Origin: Marinobacter sp. EhC06
GTDB lineage: Bacteria > Pseudomonadota > Gammaproteobacteria > Pseudomonadales > Oleiphilaceae
Assembly: GCF_001650915.1 (NCBI RefSeq)
Contig: NZ_LXYO01000002.1
Span: 1 to 64,000, forward strand
Length of the DNA: 64,000 nucleotides
Reading direction: 5' to 3'
In this document: in pieces, positions 47,400-56,343 of the stretch
How the letters are laid out: every line of letters begins with the position of its first letter
How positions within the stretch are numbered: the stretch's first letter is position 1
The notes under the pieces: model-generated
Databases searched by the model: none
Told to the model about the DNA's origin: nothing
What the model saw: the letters and a program-made list of their open reading frames with translations, nothing else
Made by a program: the position numbers and the translations under genes

Positions 47400-47825
47400 G
47401 TGAAGTTCAAGCGCCAGAGAAGCCAGGAAGTCGGGGTAGACCTGACACCACTGATCGACGTGGTGTTCCTGCTGCTGATTTTCTTTATGGTTTCCACAAC
47501 CTTTACCCGGGAAAGCCATCTGCAGGTCGAGCTTCCCGAAGCCAGTGGCGAGCCCGCGCCGGCATCGGAAGTGCAGCAGATTGATGTGGTGATCAATGCC
47601 GAGGGGCAGTACATCCTGAATGACCGAACATTGGTCAATAACCGGCGAGAAACGCTTGAACGGGGTGTGCGCGAGCTTGCTGAAGGCAACAATTCGCTTC
47701 CGTTCATCATTACCGCTGACGCCCGTACTCCCCACGAGTTTGTGGTTCGTGCCATGGACGTTGCCGGACGTCTGGGATTTGCCAAGCTCAGCATTACTAC
47801 CGAGCGGGAGGCTGAGAACCAGTGA
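47400..47825 (+). CDS. exbD: ExbD/TolR family protein
   Basis: 141-residue partner of the preceding ExbB. It has the N-terminal cytoplasmic tail, then VDLTPLIDVVFLLLIFFMVS, with the conserved Asp for proton coupling in the membrane helix, and a periplasmic domain (QIDVVINAEGQYILNDR, FIITADARTPHEFVVRAMD). Start GTG 47400. Its stop overlaps the msbA start by 4 bases, so the two genes are translationally coupled. Confidence 0.94.
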   Translation: MKFKRQRSQEVGVDLTPLIDVVFLLLIFFMVSTTFTRESHLQVELPEASGEPAPASEVQQIDVVINAEGQYILNDRTLVNNRRETLERGVRELAEGNNSLPFIITADARTPHEFVVRAMDVAGRLGFAKLSITTEREAENQ

Positions 47826-49600
47826 AGGTAACCGAGCCCTTGCCTGACCCCTCGGCCGGGTTACCAGCGGGCAGTTGGGAAACCTACAAACGCCTGCTCG
47901 CTTATGTGAAGCCCTTTCTGCTGGCTTTCTCCCTGGCGGTACTTGGCAACATCATCTATGCCGCAGCATCAACCGGCATGGCGGCGGCTATGGAATACGT
48001 CATAGCGGCTATCGAGAACCCGACCGAGCAGAACCGCCTGATTCTCACCCTGGTTATTGTAGGCGTGTTCGCTTTCCGGGGGCTCGGCACGTTCCTGAGC
48101 CAGTATTTCATCAGCTACGTTGGTCGCCAGGTCATTAATGCCTTGCGCAATGACGTATTCGATCGCCTGATGACACTGCCTTCCCGGTATTTCGATGACA
48201 ACGCAGCCGGCCGCCTGGTCTCCAAGCTCACCTTCAACGTTGAGCAGGTTGCGGAGGCGACGACCAATGCCGTGACCATTACCCTCCGTGAAGGCCTGAC
48301 CATCGTCGGTCTGCTGGGCTACATGTTCTACACCAACTGGAAACTCACGCTGATTTTCCTGGCGGTGGGGCCGCTAATTGCCGCGGTGGTCAGCTATGCC
48401 AGCAAACGCTTCCGCAAGATCAGTCAGCGGATCCAGGGCTCCATGGGCGATATAACCCATGTGGCCTCAGAGTCGATTACCGGCTATCGCGTTGTTCGCA
48501 CCTTTGGTGGCGAGGATTATGAACGCGATCGTTTTCAAGAGGTCAACAATAAAAACCTCAAGCAAAGTCTGAAGATGGCATCCACCCAGGCCATCAGCGT
48601 TCCGGTCATTCAGGTACTGGTGGCCATTGCCATTGCCGGATTGGTCTGGATGATGCTGGCGCCGGAAATCCGTGGCGAAATGACCACGGGGCAGCTCGTA
48701 GCCTTTATCACCGCTGCAACCACCATGGCAAAGCCGATCCGTCAGGTCACCTCGGTTCATGCCAAGATCCAGAAGGGTGTTGCAGCGGCCTACGATGTCT
48801 TCGAAACCATTGATGAAGCCCCGGAGCAGGATCCGGGTACCTACTCTCCGGATCGGGTTGAGGGCGACATCGAGTTTGATGAGGTGTCCTTCCGGTACCG
48901 GGACCAGCTCGACAATGTTCTGGAAGGAATCTCCTTCAGCATTCCTGCCGGTCAGAGTGTGGCACTCGTCGGTCGTTCAGGGAGCGGAAAGTCCACCCTG
49001 GTGAGTCTCATTCCACGATTCTATGAATACACCGGCGGCGATATCCGCATCGATGGTCACTCGCTGAAGGAGTTCTCCCTGAAAGGGCTGCGTTCCCAGA
49101 TTGCACTGGTGAACCAGAATGTGGTGCTTTTCAACGACAGTATCGCCGCCAACATCGCTTACGGGGCGCTCCGGCACTGTACTCGCGAAGAAATTCGCGA
49201 GGCCGCCGCGAAGGCGCACGCCCTTGAGTTTATCGACCGCATGCCCGAAGGCCTGGACACCATGATCGGCGACAATGGCGTAATGCTCTCGGGTGGGCAG
49301 CGACAGCGGCTCGCGATTGCCCGGGCACTGCTGAAGAATGCCCCGATTTTGATCCTTGATGAGGCGACATCGGCACTGGATACCGAATCCGAGCGCCATA
49401 TCCAGGAAGCGCTGGAAACGGTCATGCAGGGACGTACCACACTGGTCATCGCGCATCGGCTTTCCACCATCGAGAAAGCCGACAGGATTCTGGTGATGGA
49501 TAACGGACGAATCGCAGAGTCCGGGCGCCATGACGAACTCCTTGCTGCTGGCGGCGCTTACGCTCAGCTTCACCAGATGCAGTTCAGCGAGCAGCCATGA
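47822..49600 (+). CDS. msbA: Lipid A export ABC transporter MsbA
   Basis: Homodimeric ABC exporter flipping lipid A-core across the inner membrane. The 592-residue half-transporter has six N-terminal helices and an ATPase domain with GRSGSGKSTLVSLIPRFYE (Walker A), LSGGQRQRLAIARALLK (signature) and LILDEATSALDTESE (Walker B), H-loop IAHRLSTIEKAD. It starts at GTG 47822 and overlaps lpxK by 4 bases. MsbA identity is supported by the lpxK neighbour. Confidence 0.96.
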   Translation: MKVTEPLPDPSAGLPAGSWETYKRLLAYVKPFLLAFSLAVLGNIIYAAASTGMAAAMEYVIAAIENPTEQNRLILTLVIVGVFAFRGLGTFLSQYFISYVGRQVINALRNDVFDRLMTLPSRYFDDNAAGRLVSKLTFNVEQVAEATTNAVTITLREGLTIVGLLGYMFYTNWKLTLIFLAVGPLIAAVVSYASKRFRKISQRIQGSMGDITHVASESITGYRVVRTFGGEDYERDRFQEVNNKNLKQSLKMASTQAISVPVIQVLVAIAIAGLVWMMLAPEIRGEMTTGQLVAFITAATTMAKPIRQVTSVHAKIQKGVAAAYDVFETIDEAPEQDPGTYSPDRVEGDIEFDEVSFRYRDQLDNVLEGISFSIPAGQSVALVGRSGSGKSTLVSLIPRFYEYTGGDIRIDGHSLKEFSLKGLRSQIALVNQNVVLFNDSIAANIAYGALRHCTREEIREAAAKAHALEFIDRMPEGLDTMIGDNGVMLSGGQRQRLAIARALLKNAPILILDEATSALDTESERHIQEALETVMQGRTTLVIAHRLSTIEKADRILVMDNGRIAESGRHDELLAAGGAYAQLHQMQFSEQP

Positions 49601-50643
49601 GTGCGGTGCAATCCGCCATGAGTTCGCTGGTTGAACGTCTCTGGTATGGCAGCAAACGGCCCCTGGGCTTTCTGGCTCCGTTGTCCTGGTTGTACCGAAG
49701 CATCGCAGAGGCCCGTCGCCGTTCGGCCTGGGACGCAAGGGATGCCTCGCTTCCGGTTCCGGTTATTGTGGTTGGCAATATCACCGCCGGTGGAACCGGG
49801 AAGTCACCGCTTACCGCATGGCTTGTCTCTGAACTGGCATCTGCCGGTTGGCGACCGGTCATCCTCAGTAGGGGTTATGGCGGTGACGCCGGCCAATACC
49901 CGCTGGTTGTCGCAGCAGATACCAGCCCCGCCGAAGCCGGTGACGAGCCGGTGATGCTGGCACTCAGCACCGGTTGTCCGGTGGTTGTTGATCCCGAGCG
50001 TCGACGCGCCGCAGATTTTGCTATCGAGAACAACCTTGGTGATTTGCTGATCTGTGACGACGGTCTACAGCATTACAAATTGCCCAGGGATCTCGAACTC
50101 TCGGTATTTGATGGGCAGCGGGGCATCGGCAATGGCGCCCTGATTCCGGTCGGTCCCCTGCGAGAGCCGGTTTCACGGCTCGCTTCCGTGGATTTTGTTA
50201 TCGTAAACGACAAGCGACTCTCGGAGCAGGCTCTGGAGAGTTTTGTCGGCGTTGACCATCCGGCCATTTATTCCATGGTTCTGGAGCCCACGACCCTGAT
50301 CCACCTGAAATCGGGGGCGTCCAGGGCTGTCGGAGAACTGAAGGGGAAAACGGTCAAGGCGGTAGCGGGCATCGGCAATCCGGCCCGGTTTTTCGATACG
50401 CTCAGGGCCCTGGGTGCATCGGTCACCGAGACGGCTTTTCCGGATCATCACCAATTTCGCCCGGAGGATCTGAAAACCGAGACCGATGAGTGGATTGTCA
50501 TGACGGCAAAGGATGCGGTGAAATGCCGGGAGTTCGCGCCCGAGAATGCGTGGAGCCTGGTGGTTGAGGCCAGGTTGCCGGAACAGTTCCGGGATGCGTT
50601 TCTGGCCCGGGTTCGCCAGTGTTCCGAGCCTATTACTTCGTGA
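49597..50643 (+). CDS. lpxK: Tetraacyldisaccharide 4'-kinase LpxK
   Basis: Inner-membrane-associated kinase adding the 4' phosphate in lipid A synthesis. The 348-residue protein has the P-loop GNITAGGTGKSPLTAWL, RGYGGD, DEPVMLA, ICDDGLQHYKLPRDLE and a C-terminal GIGNPARFFDTLRALG. ATG 49597 overlaps the msbA stop. In E. coli lpxK directly follows msbA, as here. Confidence 0.96.
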   Translation: MSAVQSAMSSLVERLWYGSKRPLGFLAPLSWLYRSIAEARRRSAWDARDASLPVPVIVVGNITAGGTGKSPLTAWLVSELASAGWRPVILSRGYGGDAGQYPLVVAADTSPAEAGDEPVMLALSTGCPVVVDPERRRAADFAIENNLGDLLICDDGLQHYKLPRDLELSVFDGQRGIGNGALIPVGPLREPVSRLASVDFVIVNDKRLSEQALESFVGVDHPAIYSMVLEPTTLIHLKSGASRAVGELKGKTVKAVAGIGNPARFFDTLRALGASVTETAFPDHHQFRPEDLKTETDEWIVMTAKDAVKCREFAPENAWSLVVEARLPEQFRDAFLARVRQCSEPITS

Positions 50644-50662
50644 TTTCAAGTGAGTAAGCAAC

Positions 50663-50851
50663 ATGGATAAAAAACTTTTGGCAATGCTGGCCTGTCCGGT
50701 CTGCAAGGGCGATCTGAAGCTCAACGAGGACAGAACCGAGCTGGTCTGTTATCAGGACGCCATGGCGTTCCCGATCCGCGAGGGCATTCCGGTGATGTTG
50801 GCCACAGAGGCGCGGACCCTGTCCACCGATGAGCGTCTGCACAAGCGCTGA
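50663..50851 (+). CDS. ycaR: Trm112 family protein (YcaR-like)
   Basis: 62-residue zinc-ribbon-like protein, [20 protein letters not shown], with a C-x-x-C pair at 11 and 14 and a tail [19 protein letters not shown]. It belongs to the UPF0434/Trm112 family, whose eukaryotic members activate methyltransferases; the bacterial role is not established. It sits between lpxK and kdsB, as in E. coli and Pseudomonas. Confidence 0.93.
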   Translation: MDKKLLAMLACPVCKGDLKLNEDRTELVCYQDAMAFPIREGIPVMLATEARTLSTDERLHKR

Positions 50852-50878
50852 ACCCAAGTCCATCAGGGTAGTTACCTC

Positions 50879-51673
50879 ATGTCTTTTACCGTTGTGATCC
50901 CGGCCCGCTATGCCTCCAGTCGCCTGCCAGGCAAGCCGCTGGCGGAAATTGCCGGAAAGCCCATGATCCAGCACGTCTGTGAGCGTGCTGCGGAAAGCCG
51001 GGCAGATCGTGTGGTTGTGGCCACCGACGACGACCGAATCCGCACCGCTTGCGAAGGCTTTGGTGCCGAGGTGGTCATGACATCCCCGAATCATGCCAGC
51101 GGCACCGACCGACTCGAGGAAGTTGCCCGGGCGCTCGGGTTCGAGGCCGACCACCGGGTGGTCAACGTGCAGGGTGACGAACCCCTGATTCCGCCGGAAC
51201 TGATCAATCAGGTGGCCGACAACCTGGAGCTGTATCCGGAAGCCGCCATTGCCACCCTGTGCGAGCGAATTCATGACCCGGAGCAGGTCTTTAATCCCAA
51301 CGTGGTCAAGGTGGTGTTTGATCACCAGGGGATGGCACATTACTTCAGCCGGGCACCGATTCCGTGGGCCCGGGACCAGTGGCAGGGGGGTACGCCGCTG
51401 AAGGGCGTCGACATCTCCTTGCCACACAATATGGGGTATTTCCGGCATATCGGAATTTATGGTTACCGTGCTTCGGTGCTTGCACAGTTTGTCAGTTGGG
51501 CGCCTGCCCCCACAGAGGTTACCGAATCCCTGGAACAGTTGCGGGCGCTCTACAACGGCGCCCGGATCCACGTGGATGTGGCTGCCGTGAACCCGCCGGG
51601 CGGGATTGACACGGAAGCCGATCTGCAACGGGTCCGCAACTGGCTGGAAAGGAGAGAGATCGACAATGGCTGA
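50879..51673 (+). CDS. kdsB: CMP-KDO synthetase KdsB
   Basis: 3-deoxy-manno-octulosonate cytidylyltransferase, activating KDO for LPS inner core. The 264-residue protein begins [20 protein letters not shown], with family segments [31 protein letters not shown] and [13 protein letters not shown]. Its last 8 bases overlap the phosphatase gene. Confidence 0.97.
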   Translation: MSFTVVIPARYASSRLPGKPLAEIAGKPMIQHVCERAAESRADRVVVATDDDRIRTACEGFGAEVVMTSPNHASGTDRLEEVARALGFEADHRVVNVQGDEPLIPPELINQVADNLELYPEAAIATLCERIHDPEQVFNPNVVKVVFDHQGMAHYFSRAPIPWARDQWQGGTPLKGVDISLPHNMGYFRHIGIYGYRASVLAQFVSWAPAPTEVTESLEQLRALYNGARIHVDVAAVNPPGGIDTEADLQRVRNWLERREIDNG

Positions 51674-52145
51674 ACCGGTAAAGGTACTTTTCGTTTGTCT
51701 GGGCAACATCTGTCGCTCGCCCAGTGCCGAAGGGGTGTTTCGTTCCCTGGTGGAGCAGGCTGGCCTCGCGGAAAAAGTTCACATCGATTCCTGTGGCACT
51801 GGTCACTGGCATATTGGCAAGAGTCCTGATACCCGGGCCCAGGAGGCCGCCTTGCGCCGTGGCATTGATATCAGCGGTTTGCGGGCGCGCCAGTTCGGTC
51901 CAGAGGATCTGGACACCTTCGACTACGTGCTGGTCATGGATCGCCAGAACCTGGCCGACATCAAGGATGTCTGGTATCAGAACGGCGGCACCCGGCCAGC
52001 ACTGTTCCTGGAGTATGGCCGCTCGGCGCATAAGGAAGTGCCAGATCCGTACTACGGCGGTGACGAAGGGTTTGAAACCGTGCTTGATCTGATAAACGAG
52101 GCTGGCGAGGGGTTGCTGGCGGACATCCGGGGGCGCCTGGCTTGA
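51666..52145 (+). CDS. Low-molecular-weight protein-tyrosine phosphatase
   Basis: 159-residue LMW-PTP. It has the P-loop [17 protein letters not shown] with nucleophile C11 and R17, and the general-acid Asp in [13 protein letters not shown]. Start ATG 51666, inside the kdsB 3' end; the in-frame extension to 51606 overlaps coding sequence. LMW-PTPs in bacteria often control exopolysaccharide synthesis with a BY-kinase partner; here the gene is in an envelope operon and no kinase is visible. The stop overlaps murB by 4 bases. Confidence 0.93.
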   Translation: MAEPVKVLFVCLGNICRSPSAEGVFRSLVEQAGLAEKVHIDSCGTGHWHIGKSPDTRAQEAALRRGIDISGLRARQFGPEDLDTFDYVLVMDRQNLADIKDVWYQNGGTRPALFLEYGRSAHKEVPDPYYGGDEGFETVLDLINEAGEGLLADIRGRLA

Positions 52146-53176
52146 GTGAGCAGCCGGAGATCCGGGGAAACGTCGAACTGGAGGCGCTGAACACCCTGCA
52201 TGTGCCGGCCAGGGCCCGCTTCTACGTGGAGGTTCACAGCGCGGATGAGCTGGCTCGGTCCCTGGACTGGGCTGCGTCCGAAGACCAGGAAGTGCTGATT
52301 CTCGGTGGTGGCAGTAACCTGGTGCTGGCGGGTGACTTTATGGGGCTGGTGGTCCGTCTGGCCATTCGTGGACGCCGCTGGGAGCATATCGAAGATCACC
52401 GGGCCACCCTGGTGCTCGGCGCCGGTGAGAACTGGCATGAGGCGGTTCTGTATGCGGCCCGGGCCGGTTATCGCGGTATCGAAAATCTGGCGCTGATTCC
52501 CGGAACCGCAGGTGCCGCGCCCGTGCAGAATATCGGTGCCTATGGAGTTGAACTCTGCGATTCTCTGGAATCTGTCACAGCACTGGACCGTGATACGGGT
52601 GAGCTGGTTGTACTCGAAAATGCGGAGTGCCGGTTTGCTTACCGAGACAGCCTGTTCAAACAGACACCGGGCCGATACGTGATCACCGAAATTCGTCTGG
52701 GCCTGTCCCGCTCACGGCCCCTGGTGCTGGGGTATCGAGATCTACAGGAATACCTCGGTGATACGCCGGAAAACGCCCTTGATCCGTTGCATGTGGCGGA
52801 GGCCGTGATGGCCATCCGGCGACGCAAGTTGCCGGACCCGGACATCATTCCGAACGCCGGAAGTTTCTTCAAGAACCCGGTGGTGGAGAGCGCAACCTAT
52901 GAGGCTCTCAGGGAACGGAACCCCGATATTGTGGCCTATCCTCAGGCGCACGGCGTTAAACTGGCCGCAGCCTGGCTGATTGATCAAAGTGGCTGGAAAG
53001 GGTTCCGTAATGCCCGGGTGGGCGTTCATAACCGGCAGGCACTGGTCCTGATTAACCACTCGGGCGGTACTGGCGCCGACATACTTGAGCTTGCGGAGAC
53101 GATCCGTCAATCGGTGGCAGACCGTTTCGGGGTAACGCTGGAAATGGAGCCGGGGATTGTGGGTAGCCAGAGGTAA
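52142..53176 (+). CDS. murB: UDP-N-acetylenolpyruvoylglucosamine reductase MurB
   Basis: FAD-dependent reductase of peptidoglycan precursor synthesis. The 344-residue protein has LNTLHVPARARFYVEV, LILGGGSNLVLAGDF (FAD), GIENLALIPGTAGAAPVQNIGAYG and C-terminal PNAGSFFKNPVV with the catalytic Ser. It is a type I MurB of E. coli length. It starts at TTG 52142, overlapping the phosphatase stop as TTGA. Last gene of the exbB-to-murB operon. Confidence 0.96.
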   Translation: MSEQPEIRGNVELEALNTLHVPARARFYVEVHSADELARSLDWAASEDQEVLILGGGSNLVLAGDFMGLVVRLAIRGRRWEHIEDHRATLVLGAGENWHEAVLYAARAGYRGIENLALIPGTAGAAPVQNIGAYGVELCDSLESVTALDRDTGELVVLENAECRFAYRDSLFKQTPGRYVITEIRLGLSRSRPLVLGYRDLQEYLGDTPENALDPLHVAEAVMAIRRRKLPDPDIIPNAGSFFKNPVVESATYEALRERNPDIVAYPQAHGVKLAAAWLIDQSGWKGFRNARVGVHNRQALVLINHSGGTGADILELAETIRQSVADRFGVTLEMEPGIVGSQR

Positions 53177-53223
53177 GCCCGCCCGGAGGCGGGCACGGAT
53201 TCAAAGATCTTTTCAAAGATCTT
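53177..53223. terminator. Hairpin after murB, followed by a 12-base tandem duplication
   Basis: GCCCGCC and GGCGGGC (53177-53194) form a stem with a CGGA loop directly after the murB stop. TTCAAAGATCTT is then repeated exactly at 53200-53211 and 53212-53223, just before the convergent proS stop. The hairpin has no immediate T-run, so it is a weak plus-strand terminator at best; on the proS side it is also T-poor. Confidence 0.6.
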
Positions 53224-54957
53224 TTACAGTCCTTTGCGGGGCGAGGCATTTACCAGGAATGGCAGCGCTTCAGCCACCGGCACATCCTGTTTTTCCGCAT
53301 CTCTCCGGCCCTTGTATTCTAGGGTTCCTGCCGCCAGACCGCGCTCGGACACTACAAACCGGTGCGGGATACCGATCAGTTCCATATCGGCGAACTTCAC
53401 GCCCGGGCGCTCTTTGCGGTCATCCAGAAGCACGTCGTAGCCCGCCTGGCGAAGCTGCTCGTAAAGCTTTTCGCCAGCTTCGGCAACCGTAGGAGACTTG
53501 TGGGCGTTAAGAGTAACGATGGCCACCTGGAAAGGCGCAATGGCGTCCGGCCAGATGATGCCGTTGTCGTCATGGTTCTGCTCAATGGCGGCAGCGACAA
53601 CCCGGGAAACGCCGAGGCCGTAGCATCCCATCTCCATGATTACGGTCTTGCCGTTCTCATCCAGAACCGTGGCGTTCATGGCGGTACTGTATTTGTTGCC
53701 GAGTTTGAAAATATGGCCGACCTCAATCCCGCGACGGATTTCCAGAGTGCCCTTGCCGTCCGGGCTGGCGTCGCCCTCAACCACGTTGCGCAGGTCTTCC
53801 ACACGGTCAAGCGTTGCGTCCCTGTCCCAGTTCACACCGGTCAGGTGGAAGCCTTCTCGGTTGGCGCCGCAGACAAAGTCCGCCAGGTGGGCAGCACTAC
53901 GGTCAACAATCACCGGTACATTGAGTTTTACCGGTCCGATAGACCCGGCCTTGCACCCGACAGCCTGCTCGATTTCCTCATCGGTGGCCATGGTCAGAGG
54001 CTCGGCAACGCCGGCCAGGTTTTCGGCCTTGATCTCGTTCAGGGTGTGATCGCCGCGCAGAACCAGAGCGATCAGGCCGGAATTGCCGTCTTCGTCCGCC
54101 TCGGCCTTCACCAGCAGAGTCTTGACCGTGCGGGTGGGGTCAATGCCCAGCAACGCGGACACCGCCTCGATGGTTTTCTGGTCTGGCGTGGCGACTTCCT
54201 TCATCTCCTCGGCCGGGGCAGGGCGATCTCCGCCCGGCGCTACCGCCTCAGCTTTCTCGATATTGGCCGCGTAATCGCTCTCTGTGCTGAAAACGATGTC
54301 GTCTTCGCCGGAGGATGCGAGTACATGGAACTCGTGGGAAGCGTTGCCGCCTATGGCGCCGGAATCCGCCTGTACTGCACGGTAATCGAGGCCGAACCGG
54401 TCGAAGATGGCGCAGTAGGTGCGGTGCATCAGCTCATAGGTTTCGTTCAGGGATTCTGCGTTCAGATGGAAGGAGTAGGCATCCTTCATGAGAAATTCCC
54501 GGGCCCGCATGACGCCGAACCGGGGGCGACGCTCGTCCCGGAATTTGGTCTGGACCTGGTAGAAATTGGCGGGCAGCTCCTTGTAGCTGCTCAGCTCGTT
54601 CCGGATCAGGTCGGTAATCACCTCTTCGTGGGTTGGCCCGAAACAGAAATCCCGGCCGTGGCGGTCTTTCATTCGCAGCAATTCGCCGCCGTACTGGGTC
54701 CAGCGCCCGGATTCCTCCCAGAGCTCGGCCGGCTGGACCGCCGGCATCAATACTTCCTGGGCACCACTCTTGTCCATTTCTTCGCGAACAATCCGCTCAA
54801 CCTTACGCAGGGTGCGCAGGCCCATTGGCAACCAGGTGTAAAGCCCGGCGGCCAGTTTACGAATCATGCCGGCACGCAACATCAGCTGGTGGCTGATGAT
54901 CTCGGCGTCAGCGGGGGTCTCTTTCTGGGTGGCAATCAGGTAACGGCTTGCTCGCAT
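53224..54957 (-). CDS. proS: Prolyl-tRNA synthetase ProS
   Basis: Class II aminoacyl-tRNA synthetase of 577 residues, the bacterial type with an editing insertion. It starts [20 protein letters not shown], has [20 protein letters not shown] (motif 1 region), [25 protein letters not shown] (motif 2), the YbaK-like insertion at about 225-390, and the C-terminal anticodon-binding domain [17 protein letters not shown]. Intact; convergent with murB. Confidence 0.97.
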   Translation of the reverse strand: MRASRYLIATQKETPADAEIISHQLMLRAGMIRKLAAGLYTWLPMGLRTLRKVERIVREEMDKSGAQEVLMPAVQPAELWEESGRWTQYGGELLRMKDRHGRDFCFGPTHEEVITDLIRNELSSYKELPANFYQVQTKFRDERRPRFGVMRAREFLMKDAYSFHLNAESLNETYELMHRTYCAIFDRFGLDYRAVQADSGAIGGNASHEFHVLASSGEDDIVFSTESDYAANIEKAEAVAPGGDRPAPAEEMKEVATPDQKTIEAVSALLGIDPTRTVKTLLVKAEADEDGNSGLIALVLRGDHTLNEIKAENLAGVAEPLTMATDEEIEQAVGCKAGSIGPVKLNVPVIVDRSAAHLADFVCGANREGFHLTGVNWDRDATLDRVEDLRNVVEGDASPDGKGTLEIRRGIEVGHIFKLGNKYSTAMNATVLDENGKTVIMEMGCYGLGVSRVVAAAIEQNHDDNGIIWPDAIAPFQVAIVTLNAHKSPTVAEAGEKLYEQLRQAGYDVLLDDRKERPGVKFADMELIGIPHRFVVSERGLAAGTLEYKGRRDAEKQDVPVAEALPFLVNASPRKGL

Positions 54958-55081
54958 CGTGTCTTCCGTTTGTAATAAATCTGAAGTGTTAGACTAATGG
55001 ACAGGCGGCGGTTGGCCCGCCGAAGCCTTTATTTGTCGTAAAGTGGCCATTATTGTACGGAGCCTGTTGCACAAGGTACAG

Positions 55082-55699
55082 ATGATGACCGACGAATCTA
55101 TTGATGTGGCCCCGCGGCGCCGGCCGGTCCAGGCGCGCAGCCGGGAACGCGTCAACACCATCCTTCGCCACGCCGCCGCCATTTTTCACGAGACCGGCGT
55201 CGAGGCTGTCAGCATGTCAGCCATTGCCCGGCAGTCGGGAATGTCCCTGGCCTCCCTGTATCGGTATTTTCCCAACAAGGCGGCCATCGTTCATGCCATT
55301 GCTGAACAGCATGTGGAGAAGATGGAACGTGCTCTGAGGAAGCGTTTACAGGAACTGAGCGTGGTTGATGCGGTAGACGTTCTCATTGATCAGTTCTACG
55401 AATTTTACCGCGATGAGCCTGCCTATTCGGCTATCTGGAGCGGCGTGGAGGCCATGCCGGAACTCCGGGAGCTGGATCTGAGAGAGCTGTACACCAACGC
55501 CCGGGACCTGGACGAGAAGCTCAGAAAGGAATGCCCCCAGATCGCTGACGCCCGGCGCTGGACAGCAAGCTTGTTGCTGCCACGGTCTGCGGGCACTGTG
55601 CTGCGGCTGGCAGTGACCCTCCCGGAGGCACAGGGCCGGCAACTGGTGGAGGAACTCAAGTGCATGGCCCGGGCTTACGTTCGCGAGCTTGTCGCCTGA
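55082..55699 (+). CDS. TetR-family transcriptional regulator
   Basis: About 205 residues from ATG 55082 (tandem ATG, with AAGGTA upstream). The N-terminal HTH is clear: SRERVNTILRHAAAIFHETG, AIARQSGMSLASLYRYFPNK. The C-terminal ligand domain includes EFYRDEPAYSAIWSGVEAM. It begins 124 bases upstream of divergent proS and ends 1 base before the convergent Lrp gene. No obvious efflux or metabolic target next to it; ligand unknown. Confidence 0.92.
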   Translation: MMTDESIDVAPRRRPVQARSRERVNTILRHAAAIFHETGVEAVSMSAIARQSGMSLASLYRYFPNKAAIVHAIAEQHVEKMERALRKRLQELSVVDAVDVLIDQFYEFYRDEPAYSAIWSGVEAMPELRELDLRELYTNARDLDEKLRKECPQIADARRWTASLLLPRSAGTVLRLAVTLPEAQGRQLVEELKCMARAYVRELVA

Positions 55700-55700
55700 A

Positions 55701-56198
55701 TCAGGAAAGATAACCCAGGGGCAGGGCGGTACTGTCGATTACTCTGCGGAGTACAAAGCTGGAATGTACACCGCTGACCCCCTGAATGCGGGTGATACGG
55801 TTCAACAGGAAATGGTGGTAGTGGTCCATGTCCGGCACCACTACCTTGAGCATGTAATCGGCGTCCTGGCCGGTGATCAGGTAGCACTCCTGAACCTCCG
55901 GGTACTCGGCCACCTGCTCTTCAAAGGCCGCGAATCGCTCTGGCGTATGCCGGTCCATACCGATCAGTATGATTGCCGTCAGTGACAGGCCTAGCTTCTT
56001 GTGGTCGAGGATAGTGACGGTTCTGACAATAACGCCTGCATCCTCAAGGGCCCTGACACGGCGCAGGCAGGGTGAGGGTGACAGCCCGACTTTTTCTGCC
56101 AGTTCCTGGTTGGTCAGGGAACCATCCTGCTGGATGTGTTCGAGGATTCGACGGTCCATCTTGTCAACTTTGACGAGGGTTTTCTGATTTTCAGCCAT
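55701..56198 (-). CDS. Lrp/AsnC-family transcriptional regulator
   Basis: 165-residue feast/famine regulator. The N-terminal HTH reads KMDRRILEHIQQDGSLTNQE, LAEKVGLSPSPCLRRVRALE, and the C-terminal RAM domain contains YLITGQDADYMLKVVVPDMD. ATG 56198 is chosen over a non-family extension to 56273. It is divergent from leuA across 145 bases, so control of leuA by branched-chain amino acids is a reasonable guess, but no site has been shown. Confidence 0.92.
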   Translation of the reverse strand: MAENQKTLVKVDKMDRRILEHIQQDGSLTNQELAEKVGLSPSPCLRRVRALEDAGVIVRTVTILDHKKLGLSLTAIILIGMDRHTPERFAAFEEQVAEYPEVQECYLITGQDADYMLKVVVPDMDHYHHFLLNRITRIQGVSGVHSSFVLRRVIDSTALPLGYLS

Positions 56199-56343
56199 AA
56201 AATTCCATAAAAGCTGCCTGGTTAGCAATTTATAAGTTAAAAAGTACGCTTTCCATTGGAAGTTCGCAATCAAATTCCAGCTTTATCGCGTTAACCTGTA
56301 CCCATTGATAATTTCATTCCCGAAACCGCAAGGAATAACACGC

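Noticed and set aside
53362..54975. 537-codon plus-strand frame opposite proS
   Set aside because: Antisense shadow of the prolyl-tRNA synthetase gene; no credible start site or motif.
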